Of a stretch of 64,000 nt of DNA, positions 1 through 7,268 are shown one piece after another. Origin of the DNA: Paracoccaceae bacterium (GTDB lineage Bacteria; Pseudomonadota; Alphaproteobacteria; Rhodobacterales; Rhodobacteraceae); NCBI GenBank assembly GCA_007692585.1, contig REBU01000033.1, forward strand, positions 1 to 64,000, read 5' to 3'. The notes under the pieces were generated by a model, which saw only the letters and a program-made list of their open reading frames with translations, had not been told where the DNA came from and searched no databases. The translations under genes were made by a program, and so were the position numbers. The stretch's first letter is position 1. Each line of letters opens with the position of its first letter.

Positions 1-75
1 TCCAGCCCGGACACCCAAGCGGGCGCACGCCCCACCCACCCACCCGCGCGCGCCCGCTTGGGTGTCCGGGCTGGA
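1..75. repeat. Perfect 26-bp inverted repeat (arms 1-26 and 50-75) with 23-nt loop containing a G4 motif on the minus strand (30-45)
   Basis: TCCAGCCCGGACACCCAAGCGGGCGC is the exact reverse complement of GCGCCCGCTTGGGTGTCCGGGCTGGA; loop contains CCCCACCCACCCACCC. May extend left of the window. Confidence 0.95.
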
Positions 76-86
76 GGGCCGTTGTC

Positions 87-2861
87 ATGAGCGCATCTGT
101 TCGCTTCACGCTGGACGGTCGCGAAGTCGAAGCCACGTCCGGGCAGACGATCTGGGAAGTGGCCCATGGCCGGGGTCTGGTGATCCCGCATCTGTGCCAC
201 AAGCCTGCGCCCGGCTACCGGCCTGACGGCAATTGCCGCGCCTGCATGGTCGAGATCGAGGGCGAGCGCACATTGGCGGCGTCCTGTATTCGTGAACCCG
301 CAGAGGGGATGGTGGTGCATACCGAGAGCTACCGAGCGAAAACAGCGCGCAAGGCAGTGATCGAGTTGTTGCTGGCAGATCAGCCAGAGCGCGCGGTCAG
401 CCATGATCGCGACAGTCATTTGTGGGATATGGCCGAAGCCAGTGATGTGACTGAGAGCCGCTATCCGACGCTTGAGGCGGAGCGCATTCCGCTGCTCGAT
501 GACAGCCATGTGGCGATGCGGGTCAATCTCGATGCCTGCATCCAGTGCGGGCTGTGCGTGCGCGCCTGTCGCGAGGTGCAGGTCAATGATGTGATCGGCA
601 TGGCCGGGCGCGGGCATGATGCCTATCCGGTCTTCGATTTTGACGACCCGATGGGCGAAAGTTCCTGCGTGGCCTGTGGAGAATGCGTGCAGGCTTGCCC
701 CACGGGGGCGCTGATGGCTGCGAGCCTGATGGATGCCGAGGAGCAAGGCAGCAGCCGCGCATTTGATCGTGACGTCGCTTCGGTCTGTCCGTTTTGCGGG
801 GTCGGCTGTCAAGTCAGCCTGAAAGTCCGCGAGGACAAGGTGGTGGCGGTCGAAGGCATCAACGGCCCGGCCAATGAGGGGCGTCTCTGCGTCAAGGGGC
901 GCTTCGGGTTCGACTATATCCACCATCCGCATCGCCTGACAGTGCCGCTGATCCGGCGCGAGGGTGCGGCGAAGGGGCTGAATGTCGATCCCGGCAATTG
1001 GACAGAGGTCTTCCGCGAGGCGACCTGGGACGAGGCGCTGGATGCGGCGGCCAAGGGCCTCGGGGGGTTGCGCGGTGCGCATGGCGGGGCGAGCGTCGCG
1101 GGCTTTGGCAGCGCGAAATGCACCAATGAGGAAGCCTATCTTTTCCAGCGCCTGATCCGAGAAGGCTTCGGCCATAACAATGTCGATCATTGCACGCGGC
1201 TCTGCCATGCCTCCTCGGTCGCGGCGCTGATGGAGAATGTAGGTTCGGGCGCTGTGACGGCGACCTTCAACGAGATCGAGAACGCCGATGTGGCTATCGT
1301 CATCGGGGCCAATCCGATCGAGAACCACCCGGTCGCCGCGACGTATTTCAAGCAATTCGCAAAGCGCGGCGGCAAGCTGATCGTGATGGATCCGCGCGGC
1401 CATGCACTCAAGCGGTTCGCGACGCATATGTTGCAATTCAGACCCGGCGCGGATGTCTCGATGCTCAATGCGATCATGCATGTGATCGTGGAGGAGGGGC
1501 TGTTCGACACGCAGTATATTCAGGCCATGACCGAGAATTGGGATGCGATGCGCGCCCATCTGGCTGATTTCGCCCCCGAGAAGATGGCGCCTGTCTGCGG
1601 TATTCCCGCCGAGACCTTGCGTGCCGTCGCGCGGGATTTTGCGGGCGCGCGGGCGGGTATGATCTTCTGGGGAATGGGCGTCAGCCAGCATATCCACGGG
1701 ACGGACAATTCGCGCTGTCTGATCAGCCTCGCGCTGATGTGTGGGCAGGTGGGGCGTGCCGGCACCGGGTTGCATCCGCTGCGCGGGCAGAACAATGTTC
1801 AAGGCGCGTCCGATGCCGGGCTGATCCCGATGTTCCTGCCTGATTATCAGAGTGTTGCAAGCGAAAATTCACGCAGTACATTTGCACAGCTCTGGGGCGC
1901 GGATCTGGCCGCCAAGCCGGGGCTGACCGTGACCGAGATCCTTGATGCCGTGCATGCGGGCGAGATCCGGGGCATGTATATTCAGGGCGAAAACCCGGCG
2001 ATGTCGGACCCGGACGTGACCCATGCCCGCGACGCATTGGCCAAGCTGGAGCATCTGGTGGTTCAGGATATCTTTCTGACAGAAACCGCGAATTATGCCG
2101 ATGTCATCCTGCCTGCCGCGGCCTTTTATGAGAAATCCGGCACTGTCACGAATACCAACCGGCAGGTGCAGATGGGGCGTCCGGCGGTACCACCGCCGGG
2201 GCAGGCGCGCGAGGATTGGGTGATCACGGTCGCATTAGCGCAGCGCCTGGGACTGGATTGGCGATATTCCCATCCACGCGAGGTCTTTGCCGAGATGAAA
2301 CAGGGCATGCCGTCGCTCAACAACATCACTTGGGCGCGGCTGGAGGGGGAAGGGGCAGTCACCTATCCGTCGCTTTCGCCCGAGGATCCTGGTCAGGCGA
2401 TTGTCTTTGCCGATGCTTTCCCACGTGCTGGTGGCCGTGCGCGGTTTACCCCGGCGCAGGTTGTCGCACCCGACGAGTTGCCCGATGCGGATTATCCGAT
2501 GGTGCTGACCACGGGGCGGCAACTGGAGCATTGGCACACAGGTGCCATGACGCGGCGTGCGCGGGTGCTTGATGCAGTGGAGCCGGAAGCCAATTGCTCG
2601 CTGCATCCGTCCACGCTGCGCCGTCTGGGGGTTGCAGCGGGTGACATGGTGCGGCTGACCACGCGGCGCGGAACGATCACGGTGATGGCGCGCGAAGATC
2701 GCGCGGTCAGCCCCGATATGGTCTTTTTGCCTTTCGCCTTTGTCGAGGCGGCGGCGAATATTCTGACCAATCCGGCGCTGGATCCGGATGGGAAGATCCC
2801 GGAGTTCAAATTCGCCGCAGTTCGGGTCGAAGCCGTGTCGCAAGCTGTTGCGGCAGAGTGA
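87..2861 (+). CDS. fdsA: Formate dehydrogenase, alpha (catalytic) subunit, NAD-dependent type with N-terminal 2Fe-2S and ferredoxin domains
   Basis: N-terminal 2Fe-2S motif (HLCHKPAPGYRPDGNCRACMVEIEG), 4Fe-4S clusters (CIQCGLCVRAC, CVACGECVQAC), molybdopterin oxidoreductase Fe-S motif CPFCGVGC, and VDHCTRLCH. Confidence 0.92.
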   Translation: MSASVRFTLDGREVEATSGQTIWEVAHGRGLVIPHLCHKPAPGYRPDGNCRACMVEIEGERTLAASCIREPAEGMVVHTESYRAKTARKAVIELLLADQPERAVSHDRDSHLWDMAEASDVTESRYPTLEAERIPLLDDSHVAMRVNLDACIQCGLCVRACREVQVNDVIGMAGRGHDAYPVFDFDDPMGESSCVACGECVQACPTGALMAASLMDAEEQGSSRAFDRDVASVCPFCGVGCQVSLKVREDKVVAVEGINGPANEGRLCVKGRFGFDYIHHPHRLTVPLIRREGAAKGLNVDPGNWTEVFREATWDEALDAAAKGLGGLRGAHGGASVAGFGSAKCTNEEAYLFQRLIREGFGHNNVDHCTRLCHASSVAALMENVGSGAVTATFNEIENADVAIVIGANPIENHPVAATYFKQFAKRGGKLIVMDPRGHALKRFATHMLQFRPGADVSMLNAIMHVIVEEGLFDTQYIQAMTENWDAMRAHLADFAPEKMAPVCGIPAETLRAVARDFAGARAGMIFWGMGVSQHIHGTDNSRCLISLALMCGQVGRAGTGLHPLRGQNNVQGASDAGLIPMFLPDYQSVASENSRSTFAQLWGADLAAKPGLTVTEILDAVHAGEIRGMYIQGENPAMSDPDVTHARDALAKLEHLVVQDIFLTETANYADVILPAAAFYEKSGTVTNTNRQVQMGRPAVPPPGQAREDWVITVALAQRLGLDWRYSHPREVFAEMKQGMPSLNNITWARLEGEGAVTYPSLSPEDPGQAIVFADAFPRAGGRARFTPAQVVAPDELPDADYPMVLTTGRQLEHWHTGAMTRRARVLDAVEPEANCSLHPSTLRRLGVAAGDMVRLTTRRGTITVMAREDRAVSPDMVFLPFAFVEAAANILTNPALDPDGKIPEFKFAAVRVEAVSQAVAAE

Positions 2862-2905
2862 GCGCGCGCTGCTGAACAGGCTTTCGTGATTGCAATGCCG
2901 ATATC

Positions 2906-2936
2906 AAAAAGGGGCGCCCTGCGACGCCCCTTTTTT
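2906..2936. terminator. Bidirectional intrinsic terminator between fdsA and the convergent helicase gene
   Basis: AAAAAGGGGCG-CCCTGCGA-CGCCCCTTTTTT. Confidence 0.85.
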
Positions 2937-4255
2937 CATGCAGTTCTGCGAGCGCGGGGCTTGCCGCTGGGCTTGCCGGGACCGCGCCGAGCTGCGTCGC
3001 CTGGCTTGCCGCCGCCGCTCCGGGCGCGCGCAGGGCGCTGCTGCTGTCCGTCCTTTGCCGGGCGCGGACCAGCACGGCCAGGGCCGCGCTTGCGCGCAGC
3101 GGCGCGGGCCGCACCCGCCATCTCGTCAGGCCAGGGGGTGCCGCCTGCGACGGTCAGATCCCGTTTCATCAACCGTTCTATGCTCTGCAAATCGCCCATC
3201 TCGGCAGGTGCGCAAAAGGCGATTGCCCGCCCCGATGCCCCGGCACGCGCTGTCCGCCCGATGCGGTGGACATAGTTTTCGGGCACTTCCGGCAGCTCAT
3301 AGTTATAGACATGACGCACATCAGGAATGTCGATCCCGCGCGCTGCGACATCCGTTGCGACCAGCACTTTCAGCTTGCCATCGCGGAAGGATTGCAATGT
3401 GCGTTCACGCTGTGCCTGCGATTTGTTGCCGTGGATCGAGCCGGCATCGATCCCCCAGGCCGTCAGGAGCTTCATCAGCTTCTCGGCGCCATGCTTGGTG
3501 CGCGCGAAAACCAGCGCCAGTTCGGACGGATGCGCTTTCAGATAGCCTTCGAGCAAACGCGCCTTGTCGCCCTGGGGGACATAATGGACCGATTGATCAA
3601 TCTTGTCAGCAGGTTTGCCCGGCGCGTCGACTTGAATCCGTTCGGGCCGGTCAAGATAGGCGCTGGCGATTTCGTTCATCTGCTTGTTCATCGTCGCCGA
3701 GAACATCATTGTCTGGCGATCCTTGGGCAGCAGCCCTGCGATCTTGCGCAGCGCGTGGATGAAGCCCAGATCGAGCATCTGGTCGGCCTCGTCCAGGACC
3801 AGCATTTGCGTTTGTGACAGGGTGAGTGCACGGCGCTCGAGCAGGTCCAGCAGACGCCCCGGTGTTGCCACCAGAATGTCGCATCCCTTGGCGAGCTTCT
3901 GGATCTGTGGCTGCATGCCTGCACCGCCGACGACGCGCTGCACTTTCAGCGGCGTCTTGCGGGCGAAATTGTCCAAGGTTGTCGCGATCTGCGTGACCAG
4001 TTCGCGTGTTGGCGCCAGGATGAGCGCGTGTGTGGTTTTTGGGCCAGGGCGCTCGGCACCAAGCAGCGCATGCATGATCGGCAGGCCGAAAGCCAGCGTT
4101 TTGCCGGTGCCGGTCTGGGCGAGGCCCAGAATGTCGCGGCCCTGCATGATCACGGGGATCGCGCGGGATTGGATCGGGGTCGGGGTGGCGAAGCCTTGCG
4201 CTTCAAGTCCGGTCATCAGAACCGGGCGCAGCCCGAACATGGTAAAATCAGTCAA
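2936..4255 (-). CDS. rhlE: DEAD-box RNA helicase (RhlE-like); start taken near TDFTMFGLRP (TTG 4255 or ATG 4240), not the full ORF
   Basis: AQTGTGKT, PTRELV, VLDEADQML, SAT, HRIGRTARAG motifs; basic C-terminal tail. Confidence 0.88.
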   Translation of the reverse strand: MTDFTMFGLRPVLMTGLEAQGFATPTPIQSRAIPVIMQGRDILGLAQTGTGKTLAFGLPIMHALLGAERPGPKTTHALILAPTRELVTQIATTLDNFARKTPLKVQRVVGGAGMQPQIQKLAKGCDILVATPGRLLDLLERRALTLSQTQMLVLDEADQMLDLGFIHALRKIAGLLPKDRQTMMFSATMNKQMNEIASAYLDRPERIQVDAPGKPADKIDQSVHYVPQGDKARLLEGYLKAHPSELALVFARTKHGAEKLMKLLTAWGIDAGSIHGNKSQAQRERTLQSFRDGKLKVLVATDVAARGIDIPDVRHVYNYELPEVPENYVHRIGRTARAGASGRAIAFCAPAEMGDLQSIERLMKRDLTVAGGTPWPDEMAGAARAAARKRGPGRAGPRPAKDGQQQRPARARSGGGKPGDAARRGPGKPSGKPRARRTA

Positions 4256-4770
4256 AGTCAGTCCTCTCACGGCCTGTCGCAACAGGCGATAGGCCCTTGG
4301 CCAATCCAAGGGCGGGTTTGGGGGCGCATCGTCACATGCACCGCCCCCCACGCGTGATGTCGGGAAGCAAAATTCGGGCTGAACGCCCTGGCTGCGACGA
4401 AAGATGTGCTCACGCGGCACTGTCACAGATGATCTGCAGATGTGTTGGATCGGGCCATATGTCAAGTATTGATTACGAATACTGCTCCGATTCGTGCGGT
4501 GCAGTCCGGTCCCGGAGCCGTGCATGAGCTTTTCCCGGGTCTGTCCGGCACCGAAAACCTTCCGAGTTTGCGGTGATTTCGTGAGCAAATCCGGCTTGTT
4601 GCAATGCCGCGCACGCAAAGCGCTTGCCTTTTATTCAAGCTGTGGCACGATTGATCATGTGATGACAGATTTTCTACGACCGCCTCTGTTTGCACAGCCG
4701 GCCAAGGAAGACCTGCTGACCGACCCTGTCGCATCTGTGGCAGGGATAATGCAAATCGAGGAGAAGACCG

Positions 4771-4977
4771 ATGCCGACAGGCACCGTGAAATGGTTCAAT
4801 ACCACAAAAGGCTTTGGTTTTATCGCACCTGAAGGGGGCGGTAAGGATGTTTTTGTCCACATATCCGCTGTAGAGCGTGCGGGCCTCACCGGATTGGCAG
4901 ATGATCAGAAGGTTGAATATGAGTTGCGCGCGGGGCGCGATGGGCGTGAATCAGCGAGCGATCTGAAATTGCTGTGA
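4771..4977 (+). CDS. cspA: CspA-family cold-shock protein
   Basis: GTVKWFNTTKGFGFIAPEGGGKDVFVHISAVERAG (RNP1/RNP2). Confidence 0.95.
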   Translation: MPTGTVKWFNTTKGFGFIAPEGGGKDVFVHISAVERAGLTGLADDQKVEYELRAGRDGRESASDLKLL

Positions 4978-5042
4978 CAGGGCGCCCCTGTCGCGTGCCT
5001 GGGTCGCGCAGAACAGAATGCGCGGGGCAGGGGTCTTTTCCG

Positions 5043-5366
5043 TCAGATCAAACCTAGCGACTTTTGCACGTCAGTTTTCCAGCCCAGATAGAGCGTGTCG
5101 CCTTTCTGGATAACCGGACGTTTCATCAGCGTCGGGTGCGCGGCGAGCAAGGCTTCTGCGGAATTGGTCCGCTCTGTCTCAGGTAACCCGCGCCATGTGG
5201 TCGAGGCGCGGTTGATAAGACTTTCGCCGAAAACGCCCAGAAATCGCGCTCTTTCTTCGGCGGTGAGGGGCATGGCCCTGACATCGCGAAACTCGGCACC
5301 AGGCAGGCTTTTCAGGGCCTTGCGGCATGTGTCGCAGGTCTTTATCCCGTAAATTGTCAGCGTCAT
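5043..5366 (-). CDS. ArsC/Spx-family reductase-like protein
   Basis: IYGIKTCDTCRKA active-site region, arsenate reductase-like fold, RPVIQKGD. Confidence 0.82.
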   Translation of the reverse strand: MTLTIYGIKTCDTCRKALKSLPGAEFRDVRAMPLTAEERARFLGVFGESLINRASTTWRGLPETERTNSAEALLAAHPTLMKRPVIQKGDTLYLGWKTDVQKSLGLI

Positions 5367-5375
5367 AGCATGGTC

Positions 5376-6317
5376 CTATCGCTCAAGGTGGGCTTCAAAA
5401 TGCGCCATTGTCGCGGTCAGGAAAGCAGTGCGGATGTGCTGCGTTTCCATCAGCAGTTCATGCAGCCCCCCGTCGAAGATGTCCAATCGTCCGTCCGGCC
5501 AGTTCCCCATGCGGCTCTCGATTGCCTGTGGCGTGACCAGGGCTTCGCGCGTGCCAAGACCGCAATAGGCTGGCAGTCTCGGTGCGGGCAGGGCTGAAAG
5601 CGCCCGCGTTTCGGCGAGCGCTGCGACCAGCCAGCGCAGGCTTGGGGCGCCGAGACGCAAGTCCGGGTGTTCGCGGACCTGACGCTGCATATAGGCGTAG
5701 CTGTCGCGATCCTGCGTGAACTCGTTGCGGTCGAACGGATTTTCCCAAAGCCGGAACTCGACGCCTGCACCGGGAACTTCGCGCCGGTCACGCCCGGCGA
5801 ACCCCAGCGCTGTGGTGACGGCCGCAACAGCGCGTTGCGTGAGCGGCGAGAGCCGCAACCCCCACATTGGCGCACTGAAAGCGCAGGCTTGGACGGGAAA
5901 GCCGTCGATCAGCGCGCGCAAGCCGATACAACCGCCCATGCTGTGCGCGAGAAGAAAGCGCGGGACGTCGGGAGCGACTGCATCGAGTGCTGTGCGATAG
6001 GCTGCGACATCCTGTTGGTAGAGTGCGAAATCTTCGACATGGCCGCGCAGTGGTGTGTCTGGCAAGCGGTCCGACAAGCCCTGACCGCGCCAGTCGATCA
6101 CGGATGCCCCGAACCCACCTGCGGCCAGGTCACGTACAACGCGGCCGTATTTCTCGATCACTTCGGTGCGCCCTGGAAAGATCGCGACCATGCCCTTCGG
6201 CCCCGCTGGCCAGAAAGCTGCGCGCAAGCGCGTGCCGTCCTGTGTCGACAGCCAGCTGACGCGCTCTGGTGGCGGCGCGTCGCTGACATCGGCAAAAAAC
6301 GGTGCGTTCTGTGTCAT
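5376..6317 (-). CDS. Alpha/beta hydrolase (lysophospholipase PldB-like)
   Basis: DWRGQGLSDR, LAHSMGGCIGLR nucleophile elbow. Confidence 0.85.
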   Translation of the reverse strand: MTQNAPFFADVSDAPPPERVSWLSTQDGTRLRAAFWPAGPKGMVAIFPGRTEVIEKYGRVVRDLAAGGFGASVIDWRGQGLSDRLPDTPLRGHVEDFALYQQDVAAYRTALDAVAPDVPRFLLAHSMGGCIGLRALIDGFPVQACAFSAPMWGLRLSPLTQRAVAAVTTALGFAGRDRREVPGAGVEFRLWENPFDRNEFTQDRDSYAYMQRQVREHPDLRLGAPSLRWLVAALAETRALSALPAPRLPAYCGLGTREALVTPQAIESRMGNWPDGRLDIFDGGLHELLMETQHIRTAFLTATMAHFEAHLER

Positions 6318-6604
6318 CCGCTGAGCGCTGAACCCAGCTTCATTGCCATCCCCATATTGCCTTCGATCTTTAGTTTGCCCGTCATGAAGGCCATGGTCGG
6401 GTTCACATCGCCTTCCATGATGCCCTGGAATGTCTCGGCGCTGGCGATCATCGTCACGTCGGCGTCCTCATCGCCTTCACGCACGCCTTGGTCATCGACC
6501 ATGATATGGCCTTCGCCAGTAATCGTGAATTTGGCGGTGCCGTCAAATCCGTCACCCAAGCGCTTCGACAGGGCTGCGATGGCGTGGTTCAGAATATCAC
6601 TCAT
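6314..6604 (-). CDS. SCP-2 sterol-transfer domain protein
   Basis: FTITGEGHIMVDDQGVREGDEDADVTM...MTGKLKIEGNMGMAMKL; overlaps the downstream hydrolase start by 4 nt. Confidence 0.82.
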   Translation of the reverse strand: MSDILNHAIAALSKRLGDGFDGTAKFTITGEGHIMVDDQGVREGDEDADVTMIASAETFQGIMEGDVNPTMAFMTGKLKIEGNMGMAMKLGSALSG

Positions 6605-6676
6605 TCAGGGGTCCTCGATTCAGGTTTGTGATGCCGGAGTTATGGATTTGTCCAGCAAATACGTTACACTCCGGTT

Positions 6677-7237
6677 ATGGAGGCACGCATGCGTATTCTC
6701 AATCCTGCCGTTGCGACATTTTCGGCGTTTTTGCTGTTCACCCCGGTCCATGCCAGTGAAGATAGTGGTGTCGCGCCCTTGTTGGAAGAGCTGCAAAAGC
6801 CCGATCAGGCCGAATGGCAGCGGCTTGAGCGCCAGATCACGCGGCTCTGGTCGCGTTCAGGCTCGGCGAGCGCGGATTTGCTGTTGCAACGCGGGCGTGA
6901 CGCGATGCGGCGCGGGCAGGCGGTCGAGGCGATTGAGCATTTCACAGCGCTGATCGATCATGCGCCAGATTTTGCCGAAGGCTACCATTCGCGCGCGACT
7001 GCGTGGTTCATGGATGGCAAGCTCGGACGGGCGCTTGATGATCTGGGCGAGACGCTGGCGCGTAACCCGCATCACTTCTCTGCGCTGGCCGGCATGGGGC
7101 GCATTTTCGAGGATCTGAGCGAGCTGGACCGCGCCCGCTCGGCCTATCGCGCGGCAAACGCTATACATCCGCATCGTAGCGACGTAAGAGTTGCGCTGGA
7201 AAGGCTTGAGCGGCGGCTGGACGGCACGGCGCTCTAG
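6677..7237 (+). CDS. TPR-repeat secreted/periplasmic protein
   Basis: Signal peptide-like N terminus followed by TPR helices (LLQRGRDAMRRGQAVEAIEHFTALIDHAPDFAEGYHSRATAWF). Confidence 0.8.
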   Translation: MEARMRILNPAVATFSAFLLFTPVHASEDSGVAPLLEELQKPDQAEWQRLERQITRLWSRSGSASADLLLQRGRDAMRRGQAVEAIEHFTALIDHAPDFAEGYHSRATAWFMDGKLGRALDDLGETLARNPHHFSALAGMGRIFEDLSELDRARSAYRAANAIHPHRSDVRVALERLERRLDGTAL

Positions 7238-7268
7238 CCCCCAGATTGCGCAGAGGGACTTCAGACGG

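Noticed and set aside
5667-6953. 428-aa plus-strand ORF over the hydrolase and SCP-2 genes
   Set aside because: Antisense shadow ORF; both minus-strand genes have coherent domains and a 4-nt overlap.
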